Shown here: in pieces, positions 55,597-63,084 of the stretch | How the letters are laid out: every line of letters begins with the position of its first letter | How positions within the stretch are numbered: the first letter of the stretch is position 1 | Origin: Streptomyces anulatus | GTDB taxonomy: Bacteria; Actinomycetota; Actinomycetes; Streptomycetales; Streptomycetaceae | Assembly (NCBI RefSeq): GCF_000721175.1 | Contig: NZ_JOEZ01000020.1 | Coordinates: 1 to 64,000 of the forward strand | Length of the DNA stretch: 64,000 nucleotides | Direction: 5' to 3' | The notes under the pieces: model-generated | What the model was told of the DNA's origin: nothing | What the model saw: the letters and a program-made list of their open reading frames with translations, nothing else | Database searches by the model: none | Made by a program: the position numbers and the translations under genes

Positions 55597-55626
55597 CGCC
55601 AAACCGTCGCCACTTCTTCGCCACTT
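55597..55626 (-). repeat. Phased half-site array C, facing GH15
   Basis: Plus-strand CGCCAAAC (55597), CGCCACTT (55608) and CGCCACTT (55619), again at exact 11-bp steps. Read on the minus strand, the 39 bases including the following TACCGATGC are identical to array D, with which it forms an inverted pair 85 bp apart. It faces the GH15 side. Confidence 0.78.
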
Positions 55627-55711
55627 GGGCGGGGGACAGCCTCAAGCCGGACTCTCATTTGTCATGTTTTGCCGTTCTTTCCTGGAGTGGAATTCCGTGT
55701 CGCGGGGCGCG

Positions 55712-55741
55712 AAGTGGCGAAGAAGTGGCGACGGTTTGGCG
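55712..55741 (+). repeat. Phased half-site array D, facing the 7-deazapurine operon
   Basis: AAGTGGCG (55712), AAGTGGCG (55723) and GTTTGGCG (55734), 11 bp apart, followed by TACCGATGC. It ends 87 bp before the GTG of the RsbW-like gene that begins the long plus-strand operon. Array A lies 85 bp before its gene, so the element probably sits at a fixed distance from the transcript start, as an activator site or part of a promoter. Confidence 0.78.
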
Positions 55742-55828
55742 TACCGATGCCGCTCGTCTTCCGCCACCGTTGAGGCAGGCCGCGATCGTGGCCACGCCCC
55801 AGGGCGTCTCGAACACGAGGAGACGAGG

Positions 55829-56287
55829 GTGCCCTCAACAACCGCCGAGCTGATCCGTGACCGGAGCCTCGGAGAGCTGGTGAGACACAGCAACGTCGAA
55901 CTCGCCGGCCTCGACGCCCCGCAGCGCGTGGCCCGCGCGGCAGTCCACGACGCGCTGGACGGCGATGCCGATGACGCCTTGCTGGACGACCTGGACATCG
56001 TCGCCAGCGAGGTCGTCACCAATGCCCTGAAGCACACACCTGGAGCGGTCCGGATGCGCCTGGAGATCTACGAGCGGGGCGTGGCCATGGGCGTGATCGA
56101 CCGCGGCGCCGACTTCGACGCGCTCACCGTGGCCCCGGCCAACGAAGACCCCGCGGCGCTCATCGAGGCCACCAGCGGCCGCGGTCTGCTCATCGTCAGC
56201 TGCCTCACCCGGTGCCTGAAAGTGGAGCCGGCCACCGACGGAAAGATGGTCACTGCCATCCTCGACCGTCCGGCAGGTGCGCGGTGA
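55829..56287 (+). CDS. RsbW-like ATP-binding regulatory protein
   Basis: 152 residues with a HATPase_c_2 domain: LDIVASEVVTNALKHTPGAV (N-box), VIDRGADFD (G1) and SGRGLLIVSCLTR (G2). Such proteins act as anti-sigma kinases or orphan regulators in Streptomyces. GTG at 55829 follows a GAGGAGACGAGG site. The aldo/keto reductase start overlaps its stop (GTGA), so it leads the operon and may regulate it. Confidence 0.85.
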   Translation: MPSTTAELIRDRSLGELVRHSNVELAGLDAPQRVARAAVHDALDGDADDALLDDLDIVASEVVTNALKHTPGAVRMRLEIYERGVAMGVIDRGADFDALTVAPANEDPAALIEATSGRGLLIVSCLTRCLKVEPATDGKMVTAILDRPAGAR

Positions 56288-57357
56288 CGGGCGAACACAC
56301 CCTCACACCTCGGCACCTCGGCCGAGGCCTGAGGGCTCATCCGCTGGGCGTCAACACCGGATCCATAGGCATGACGGATGAGCGAGAACTGGGAAACCCC
56401 TCCAACGACGGCCGACTGCTCGACGGCCTACGCCGTGCGGTGGAGCTCGGCGCCAACCTCCTGGACACGGCCGACTCCTACGGAGCAGGCCGAGCGGAAC
56501 GGATACTCGAACGGATCCTGCGCGAGTACCGCAATGAACGTCTGATCGTGAGCAGCAAGGTCGGACGCATCCGCGGATCCGCACCGCACGCCTACGCCGA
56601 CCGCAACATCCACCGACAGTTCCAGCAGACCCGCGACAACCTGTACGTCGACCAGGTCGACATCTACACCCTCGACTCCTGGGACTTCGGCCCCCAGGAC
56701 CGTTACCTGGGCGGCGCCATCGACCAGGTGCGCACATTGCAGGAACTGGGAGACATCAAGGCCATCGGCATGCGCGGCCCGTACATCCACTACGGAGCGA
56801 CACTCGCCGAGCGCAGCGCGTGCGCGGAGCGCTTTCTCTACCTCTTCCGTCTCATCAAGCCGGATGTCATCTGGACCCGGTTCAACGCCCTCACGCCGGT
56901 GATCTCCCTGGAAGGCGAAGACCTGTTCGGCTTCACCGCCCGCCACAGAGTCGGCGTCATCCTCGCCGCGCCACTGGCCCATGGACTGCTCACTGGCAAG
57001 ACACTGCCCAGCGCCATGCCCCGTCTCGGTCCCTCTGGCTCAGCGCCGAGCGGCCGCGCCTTGTCCCCGCGGGCGCTAGAGGCCATCTCTGCCGGCCTCC
57101 GCACACTCCGCGACCACTTCGGCGACGCGCCCGGCGTCTTGACCCGGCTCGCTCTGCGGTCATGTCTGCAGAAGGCCGACCACGGCGCAGCAGTCGTCGG
57201 CTTCACACACGAGGACCAGATCACCGAGAACTTCCGCTGCCTCGGCCCACCCCTCACGTCCACCGAGCTCGCCCTGGTCGACGAGGTCTACGCCCAGATC
57301 CGCACAGGGATAGAGGGATCGACCGAGGGACAAGGCGCGCGCAGGGCCAGGGTCTGA
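56284..57357 (+). CDS. Aldo/keto reductase
   Basis: 357 residues of the AKR TIM-barrel family: GANLLDTADSYGAGRAERIL carries the Asp and Tyr of the catalytic tetrad, SSKVGRIRG the Lys; the usual His position is occupied by YTLDSWD rather than a clear LHxxD. NAD(P)H-dependent carbonyl reduction is expected, possibly of a sugar. GTG at 56284 overlaps the ATPase gene stop; queD follows after 62 bp. Confidence 0.85.
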   Translation: MTGEHTLTPRHLGRGLRAHPLGVNTGSIGMTDERELGNPSNDGRLLDGLRRAVELGANLLDTADSYGAGRAERILERILREYRNERLIVSSKVGRIRGSAPHAYADRNIHRQFQQTRDNLYVDQVDIYTLDSWDFGPQDRYLGGAIDQVRTLQELGDIKAIGMRGPYIHYGATLAERSACAERFLYLFRLIKPDVIWTRFNALTPVISLEGEDLFGFTARHRVGVILAAPLAHGLLTGKTLPSAMPRLGPSGSAPSGRALSPRALEAISAGLRTLRDHFGDAPGVLTRLALRSCLQKADHGAAVVGFTHEDQITENFRCLGPPLTSTELALVDEVYAQIRTGIEGSTEGQGARRARV

Positions 57358-57419
57358 CCCCGCCGCGCGCACCAGCCCGCCAGCGCCCACCCCGCATGGA
57401 GACACGGAGGACGACGACC

Positions 57420-57830
57420 ATGAAACAGGCCCCGGACGGGACCTTCACCATCAGCAAGCGATTCGCTTTCGACGCTGCGCACCAGCTCACCAGCCTCGGG
57501 CCGGACCACGTGTGCGCCCGCCTGCACGGGCACGGCTACCGCGTCGAAGCGGTCCTGTCCTGCACCGAGGACGAACTCGTACCACCGGGATTCGTCGTCG
57601 ACTTCAAGGACCTCGAGCCGCTCGCGCGGTACATCAAGGACACGCTCGACCACCGAAACCTGAACGAGGTGCTCGACTTCGAGCCGACCTCGGAACTGCT
57701 CGCCCGCCATCTCGCCCACTGGTTCCTCACCCACTTCACCCCCGCCGTCGCGGAGCGGTTGATCCAGATGCGCGTCAGCGAGACCGAGAAGACCTGGGCC
57801 ACCTACACCCCGAACCGGAGGACGGCGTGA
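57420..57830 (+). CDS. queD: 6-carboxytetrahydropterin synthase QueD
   Basis: 136 residues. Zinc ligands and catalytic Cys are visible in RFAFDAAHQLTSLG and CARLHGHGYRVE (CxxxHGH), with the DFKDLEPLARYI and LDHRNLNEVL helices of the family. It converts dihydroneopterin triphosphate to 6-carboxytetrahydropterin, second step of 7-deazaguanine synthesis. ATG at 57420; the queE start overlaps its stop (GTGA). Confidence 0.93.
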   Translation: MKQAPDGTFTISKRFAFDAAHQLTSLGPDHVCARLHGHGYRVEAVLSCTEDELVPPGFVVDFKDLEPLARYIKDTLDHRNLNEVLDFEPTSELLARHLAHWFLTHFTPAVAERLIQMRVSETEKTWATYTPNRRTA

Positions 57831-58558
57831 CTGCCAACCTGCTGCTGGACACGGACCACGAGTTCGAGCTGATCATCGCCTACACCTTCGGCGACACCCA
57901 GCCCACCTTCCAGGGCGAGGGCCCGAGCGCCGGCACGCCCGCCGTCTTCATCCGCCTGTCGCGCTGCAACCTCACCTGTGGCTACTGCGACACCAAGGAG
58001 ACCTGGGACTGGGCCAACTACGACATCAAGAAGGAGTCCCACAAGCGCACCGTCGACGACCTCGCTGCCTGGGCCCTCGCTCAGGATGTCGAGCTGGTCG
58101 TGATCACCGGCGGCGAACCGCTGCTGCAGCAGAAGAAGCTCGTCCCCCTCGTCCAGCGCCTCCTCGCCGGCGGCAAGCGCATCGAGTTCGAGACGAACGG
58201 GACCATCGCCCCCCTCCCGGAACTCCTTATCGACGGCGTGCAGTTCAACGTCTCGCCCAAGCTCGCCAACTCCGACGTCGCCGAGCACAAGCGCATCGTC
58301 CCGGTGGCACTGCGCGCCTTCGCCGCGAGCGGTCAGGCGATCTTCAAGTTCGTCACCCGCACCGTCGACGAGCTCGACGAGATCGCCTCCTACGCCGAGC
58401 AGTTCGGGCTCGCCCCGATCTATGTCATGCCGGAGGGCACCACCGCGGAGGGGCTCGTGGCCACGACCCGTCTGCTGGCCGACCACGTCCCCGCCCGCGG
58501 CTGGCACTTCACCCAGCGGATGCACATCTTCGCCTTCGGCGACAAGCGCGCCCGCTGA
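57827..58558 (+). CDS. queE: 7-carboxy-7-deazaguanine synthase QueE (radical SAM)
   Basis: 243 residues. The iron-sulfur motif CNLTCGYCDTKE (CX3CX2C), PTFQGEGPSAGTPAVFIRLS, ITGGEPLLQQ and FETNGTIAP are diagnostic. It contracts the pterin ring to 7-carboxy-7-deazaguanine. GTG at 57827 is coupled to queD. No queC is seen in the window, so CDG rather than preQ0 may be the branch-point here unless queC lies further right. Confidence 0.94.
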   Translation: MTANLLLDTDHEFELIIAYTFGDTQPTFQGEGPSAGTPAVFIRLSRCNLTCGYCDTKETWDWANYDIKKESHKRTVDDLAAWALAQDVELVVITGGEPLLQQKKLVPLVQRLLAGGKRIEFETNGTIAPLPELLIDGVQFNVSPKLANSDVAEHKRIVPVALRAFAASGQAIFKFVTRTVDELDEIASYAEQFGLAPIYVMPEGTTAEGLVATTRLLADHVPARGWHFTQRMHIFAFGDKRAR

Positions 58559-58589
58559 CCCGACTGCCTTCCCCCTTCGGAGGACTCAC

Positions 58590-59165
58590 GTGACCCAGCC
58601 CCTCACCCGTACCGAGAGTGCGCCCGTGCAGCGCGTCTTCGAGCACAAACGCATCTGGAACCTGGACCAGGAGGCCTTCCAGACGGCCGCCGCTCTGATC
58701 GCCGCCCACGAGCCCCGCCCCGACGCCGTGATTGGCATCGCCCGCGGCGGCGTCCCGCTCGCCCGGGAACTGGCGACGCACTTCGGCGTCGAGGCCATCG
58801 AGATCACCGCCCGGCACAACACCACCGACGACCTCTACCTGGAGGCCACCGGCCGCGTGCAGCTGTCCACCACGACCGCCGATGCCCTCGGCCGACTGGC
58901 GTCCGGGCAGCGGCTCCTGGTCGCCGACGACATTTGCGGCACCGGCGCCACCTTCAAGGCCGTCCTGCCCTTCCTCACCGAGCGCCTCGCCCCCGGCCAG
59001 CTGCGCAGCGCTGTGCTGTGCCGCAGCCGGGCGGCCGACTTCACTCCCGACACCTGGGTGTGGGACACCCTCGACTGGGTCCTCTTCCCCTGGAACGAGC
59101 CGACCGACCAGCACACCGAAGACCTTGCGGCGCCCGCCGCCGTGCGGACGAAGGAGTCGCTGTGA
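58590..59165 (+). CDS. Phosphoribosyltransferase (candidate 7-deazapurine base PRTase)
   Basis: 191 residues with a type I PRTase fold: IGIARGGVPLARELATHFG and the PRPP loop LLVADDICGTGATFKAVL. In the tubercidin pathway a PRTase-family protein attaches phosphoribose to 7-carboxy-7-deazaguanine, so an equivalent role is likely here, being next to queE; this is inference. GTG at 58590 has a GGAGGA site; the glycosyltransferase start overlaps its stop. Confidence 0.82.
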   Translation: MTQPLTRTESAPVQRVFEHKRIWNLDQEAFQTAAALIAAHEPRPDAVIGIARGGVPLARELATHFGVEAIEITARHNTTDDLYLEATGRVQLSTTTADALGRLASGQRLLVADDICGTGATFKAVLPFLTERLAPGQLRSAVLCRSRAADFTPDTWVWDTLDWVLFPWNEPTDQHTEDLAAPAAVRTKESL

Positions 59166-60274
59166 GCACGATCGCGTTCTGCCTGCTCACCTACCGGCCC
59201 GACCACCCCTCGGGCATCGAGCGAAGCATCGCCGCCCTCGTCGAGGGCGTACGCCGGCTCGGCCACACCCCCCTCATCCTGGCGGCCGGCCCCGCCTCGC
59301 CCAGCGACGTCGCCGAGCCGGGCATGGTCCGGTTGGACTCGGTCCGCCTCCCCCGTCCCGCCCTCAACGACGACGTCCTGCGGGCCCTCGCCGACCCGCA
59401 GCCGGTCATCGAGGAAGTGCGCGGCATCCTCGCCCGCCACCAGGTGGACGCGGTGTGCTGGGCGGACACCTTGTGGGGCCTGGGCTACCTGAACCCGGTG
59501 CCGGACGGCGTCCGCTCTGCCCTCATGGTTCACAAGATCCGCCGCAGCAGCGAGGACCGCTGGCAGCAAGCCCTGGCCGCCGTCGACGTGGTGTGCCCGG
59601 CCAGCGACTACCTCGCCGCGGAAGGCGCGCAGGCCGGCCTGGACACCAGCCGTTGGGTGACCGTCCCCAACGCGCTGCTCACCGACCCCGCACCCGTGCC
59701 CGCGGACCAGCGCGAAGCGTTGCGAGCCGCCGGACCCATTCGCATCGCCTCCCGCGTGGAGCCTGCCAAGGGCCTGGCCGAGCTCCTCAAGGCCATGCCC
59801 GCCGACTGGGGGCGGCCGATTGAACTCGTACTGGCTGAAGCCGACTTCGAGTTCTTCCCCGGCATGCAGCGCGACGTCATCGCCGCCTGCAAGGAACAGC
59901 AGGCCGCCCGGCCCGAGCTGATCCGCATCCTGCCCGCGCTCGGCTGGCGCGAGGTCCCGCAGTTCCTCGCCGGAGCCGCCGCAACCGTCATTTCCTCCAC
60001 CGAACCCGAAACCTTCTGCCACACCGCCGCCGAAGCCCTCTCCGTCGGCACACCCGTGATCACCTTCGACTTCGGCAACGTGCCGGGCATGGCGGGTCCC
60101 GCCGGCCGCGCCGTCCCCCTCGAGCACGGCGCGGACGCCCTGTGGAAGGCCCTGCGCGCCCTGCTGACCAGCCACGACGACTACCGGGCCGCCAGCCAGT
60201 CCGCCCCCGACCGTGTCGCCGCCTTCAACCCGGCCGCAGCCGCCCGGACGCTGCTGGCCGCACTGCAGATCTGA
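59162..60274 (+). CDS. GT4-like glycosyltransferase
   Basis: 370 residues of GT-B plan: HPSGIERSIAALVEG near the N-terminus, RIASRVEPAKGLAELLKAMP, and the donor-site STEPETFCHTAAEALSVGTP. It should transfer a sugar from a nucleotide donor. With the PIG-L deacetylase next to it, GlcNAc transfer then deacetylation is a natural model. GTG at 59162 (GTGA overlap). Confidence 0.85.
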   Translation: MSTIAFCLLTYRPDHPSGIERSIAALVEGVRRLGHTPLILAAGPASPSDVAEPGMVRLDSVRLPRPALNDDVLRALADPQPVIEEVRGILARHQVDAVCWADTLWGLGYLNPVPDGVRSALMVHKIRRSSEDRWQQALAAVDVVCPASDYLAAEGAQAGLDTSRWVTVPNALLTDPAPVPADQREALRAAGPIRIASRVEPAKGLAELLKAMPADWGRPIELVLAEADFEFFPGMQRDVIAACKEQQAARPELIRILPALGWREVPQFLAGAAATVISSTEPETFCHTAAEALSVGTPVITFDFGNVPGMAGPAGRAVPLEHGADALWKALRALLTSHDDYRAASQSAPDRVAAFNPAAAARTLLAALQI

Positions 60275-60354
60275 CGCGATCAGTCTCCGCCTTGCCGCAC
60301 GGGCGCGCCGTGCGGTCCCGTCGCTCCCTTCCCACGGACAAGAGGAGGGCCTTC

Positions 60355-61056
60355 ATGTTCGGCCTGAAACCCGGTGACCGCGCCCTCGTGGTCAGCACCC
60401 ATCTCGACGACGAGACCCTCGGCCTCGGCGGCACCATCGCCAAGCTGACCGAGCACGGCGTCGACGTCGATGTCCTCGCCGTCGCCTGCACCACCGCGCC
60501 CATGTACGGCGGCAGCTCCGACGCCGGCACCCGCCGCGCCGAGTTCGACGCCGCCTGCTCCGTCCTCGGCGTCCACCAGCACCACGTGGCCTGGGTCGAC
60601 ACCGACCGCGCCGCCCATCCCGGAACGTACCTGCCCGAGTTGGTCGCCCTTATCGAATCCGGGCCCGGCCCGTGCCTGCACACCAGTCGGCCGCACGTCC
60701 TGTTCATCCCCACCGTCGACGCCCACCACCAGGACCACCAGGCCGTCCACACCGCCGCGCTCGCCGCGGCCCGGCCCGGCGCCGCGGACATACGGTGGAT
60801 TCCGCCTCTCGTCCTCGGCTACGACGGACCCGAGGACCGGTCCTGGCGCGCCGCCGACGAACCGCGGACCGTCGTGGTGGACACCAGCACCGCCTGGCCG
60901 ACCAAGGAGAAGGCGCTGCTCTGCTACACCAGCCAGCTCCGCGAGGCCCCGCACCCGCGCAGTACCGCCAAGATCCGCGCGCTCGACGAAGCGGCTGGCG
61001 CCACGATCGGCACGGAGACCGCCGAGCGGTTCCTTCCCTACCGGATGGCCTTCTGA
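60355..61056 (+). CDS. PIG-L family N-acetylglucosamine-type deacetylase
   Basis: 233 residues. Zinc motif STHLDDETLGLGG and HHQDHQAVHTAALAA are the two metal/catalytic motifs of the PIG-L/MshB family, with His-Leu-Asp-Asp instead of the common His-Pro-Asp-Asp. These remove acetyl groups from GlcNAc-containing glycosides. ATG at 60355 has an AGAGGAGGG site. Its stop overlaps the WbqC start (TGATG). Confidence 0.87.
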   Translation: MFGLKPGDRALVVSTHLDDETLGLGGTIAKLTEHGVDVDVLAVACTTAPMYGGSSDAGTRRAEFDAACSVLGVHQHHVAWVDTDRAAHPGTYLPELVALIESGPGPCLHTSRPHVLFIPTVDAHHQDHQAVHTAALAAARPGAADIRWIPPLVLGYDGPEDRSWRAADEPRTVVVDTSTAWPTKEKALLCYTSQLREAPHPRSTAKIRALDEAAGATIGTETAERFLPYRMAF

Positions 61057-61790
61057 TGACCGCCCGCACCGACGTACTGGTCGCCCACCAGCCCGCGTAC
61101 CTTCCGTGGCCCGGTTACTTCTCCCGCCTGCTCGACGTCGACCGGCTCATCCTGCTCGACCACGTGCAGTACACCGAGCGCGGCTGGCAGAACCGCAACT
61201 TCGTCCGCAATGCCCGCGGTGAGCGGGTGCGCCTCACGGTGCCGGTCACGGGCCGGTTCGGGCAGCCGATCCGTGCGGCCCGCATCGCCGACGACCGCTG
61301 GCGCGCCCGCCACTGGCGCACCCTCACCGAGTGCTACCAGCACGCCCGTTACTGGCCGCAGTGGGAAGGGCCGCTGCGCGCGGTCTACGGCCGCTCGTGG
61401 ACGCACCTGGCCGACCTGAACCAGGAGCTGATCCGGCTCCTTCTCGACGCGTTCGGGCTGCAGATCGAACTGGTTCGCTCCTCCGCCATCACCCCTGCTG
61501 GGGCGAAGACGGACATGCTCATCGACCTGTGCAAGACCTCCGGCACCCGCGTGCTGCGGGTGGGCACCGGCGCTGCCGAATACCTCGACGCCGGCCTCCT
61601 CGCGCAGGCCGGGATCGAGGTCGAGGTCGCCACCTACAGCAGCCCTCCGTACGACCAGGGACGCGGGCCCTTCACTCCCGGCCTCTCCGCCCTGGACCTG
61701 CTGCTGCACCAAGGGCCCCAGGCGCGCGCAGTCCTCACCGACAGCGCCCACCTGCGGCCGTGGGCCCCGGAGATGGCGGTGCTCGGATGA
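61056..61790 (+). CDS. WbqC-family protein
   Basis: 244 residues. LVAHQPAYLPWPGYFSRLL, LLDHVQYTERGWQNRNFVR and the later YLDAGLLAQAGIEVE are the WbqC family pattern. WbqC proteins lie in sugar and antigen clusters and are thought to act with aminotransferases or acyltransferases on amino sugars; no mechanism is established. ATG at 61056; the folE start overlaps its stop (ATGA). Confidence 0.85.
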   Translation: MTARTDVLVAHQPAYLPWPGYFSRLLDVDRLILLDHVQYTERGWQNRNFVRNARGERVRLTVPVTGRFGQPIRAARIADDRWRARHWRTLTECYQHARYWPQWEGPLRAVYGRSWTHLADLNQELIRLLLDAFGLQIELVRSSAITPAGAKTDMLIDLCKTSGTRVLRVGTGAAEYLDAGLLAQAGIEVEVATYSSPPYDQGRGPFTPGLSALDLLLHQGPQARAVLTDSAHLRPWAPEMAVLG

Positions 61791-62389
61791 CCGCCACTGA
61801 CACCCGCCCCCCCACCACCGACGGCATCGACCTCGGCGAGGTCGAGGCGCTCTACCGCAAGCTCCTGGTCGCGCTCGGCCAGGACGTCGACAGCGAAGGC
61901 CTGCGCGACACCCCCGCTCGAGTCGCCCGCTTCTGGAAGGACTTCCTCCAGCACGACCCCGGCACCACCGACACCGCCTTCACGCACCAGGAATCCGGCG
62001 GCCAGTACGTCGTCGTCAGCGGCATCCGGGCCTGGAGCCTGTGCCAGCATCATCTCCTTCCGTTCCGGCTGGACGTCCACATCGGCTACGTGCCGGCCGG
62101 GCGGGTCCTGGGCCTGTCGAAACTGCCGCGGATCGTCCAGACCTACGCCCACCGGCTGCAACTCCAAGAGGCACTGACCGCGCAGGTCGCTCACGAAGTC
62201 GCCGCGCTTTCGGGCAGCGGCGACGTCGGAGTGTGGTCGGTCGGTGAGCACCTCTGCATGGCCATGCGCGGCGTCCGCGACCAGGCCGCCCGCACGACGA
62301 CAGCCTGTCTGCTCGGTCGGCTCGAGAGCGACGACCGACTCGCCGACCGGCTGCGCACCGCCGCCTTCCTCCCTCTGGGGGCGCGATGA
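61787..62389 (+). CDS. folE: GTP cyclohydrolase I
   Basis: 200 residues. The zinc/catalytic motifs WSLCQHHLLPF and SVGEHLCMAMRGVRDQ, with GYVPAGRVLGLSKLPRIVQT, are typical of FolE. It makes dihydroneopterin triphosphate from GTP, the entry step for QueD. A second folE should exist elsewhere for folate; this copy is pathway-dedicated by context. Coupled to its neighbours at both ends (ATGA). Confidence 0.94.
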   Translation: MTATDTRPPTTDGIDLGEVEALYRKLLVALGQDVDSEGLRDTPARVARFWKDFLQHDPGTTDTAFTHQESGGQYVVVSGIRAWSLCQHHLLPFRLDVHIGYVPAGRVLGLSKLPRIVQTYAHRLQLQEALTAQVAHEVAALSGSGDVGVWSVGEHLCMAMRGVRDQAARTTTACLLGRLESDDRLADRLRTAAFLPLGAR

Positions 62390-63084
62390 GCAGGCAAATC
62401 GCGCTGGTGAACGTCGAGGGCACCAACGGGGTCGGCAAGACCCGACTCAGCCGCCAGGCCGCAGAGCGCCTCGGTCCCCGTTGCGTCCCGCTGGTCGAAC
62501 TGCCCGACGCCCCGCCTGCCGGATTGCCCGGCCAGGTGATCGCCGCACTGCACCAGGACGGCGACCTCTTCCTGCGCACCGGCCACCCGCGCACCGAGAC
62601 CCTGCTCCTCATGGGACTGCAGGTCCACCGTTTTGAGAGCCTGGGCCCGGTGACACCGGGACAGGTCGTCCTGGAAGACCGCGGCCCGCACTCCGTGGCC
62701 ATCTACCAGGCCGCCGTGCTCGCCGAGACGGAACAGCACTCCGACGAACAGGCCCTGACCACCGCCTGGCACATCCTGTCGACGATCGAATCCTGGCGCC
62801 CGCAACCCACCGCCACGATCTTGCTGTTCGACGACCCTCGCCGCTGCCTCCAGCGATTCGAGCAACGCATCGGCCGCACCGCCACCGCCAGCGAGCGCTC
62901 CCTGATGGCCCGGGCCGACCGGCTCTACCGTCTGCTCGCCCACACTCAGCAGGGCCAGTACTACGTCCTCGACCGCCAACAGGTCGACGAGCCGCACGCC
63001 GTCGCCTTCATCACCGATGTGTGCCAGCGCGCCGCGGCCGCCGCCACGCCGAAAGGAGCCGTCCCGTGCCCGACCGGAACGTGA
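62386..63084 (+). CDS. Thymidylate kinase-like P-loop kinase
   Basis: 232 residues with P-loop VEGTNGVGKTRLSRQ, DR motif VLEDRGPHSVAIYQ and a lid-like RFEQRIGRTATASER. It resembles dTMP kinases but the substrate pocket is not recognisable; in this operon it may phosphorylate a 7-deazapurine nucleoside or nucleotide. ATG at 62386 overlaps the folE stop; the next gene starts 19 bp before its end. Confidence 0.8.
   Translation: MSRQIALVNVEGTNGVGKTRLSRQAAERLGPRCVPLVELPDAPPAGLPGQVIAALHQDGDLFLRTGHPRTETLLLMGLQVHRFESLGPVTPGQVVLEDRGPHSVAIYQAAVLAETEQHSDEQALTTAWHILSTIESWRPQPTATILLFDDPRRCLQRFEQRIGRTATASERSLMARADRLYRLLAHTQQGQYYVLDRQQVDEPHAVAFITDVCQRAAAAATPKGAVPCPTGT

Noticed and set aside
55171..55602. 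143-codon minus-strand frame (TTG start) before GH15
   Set aside because: Its first half spans array C and a perfect hairpin and begins with TTG; only the last 47 codons are listed, at low confidence.
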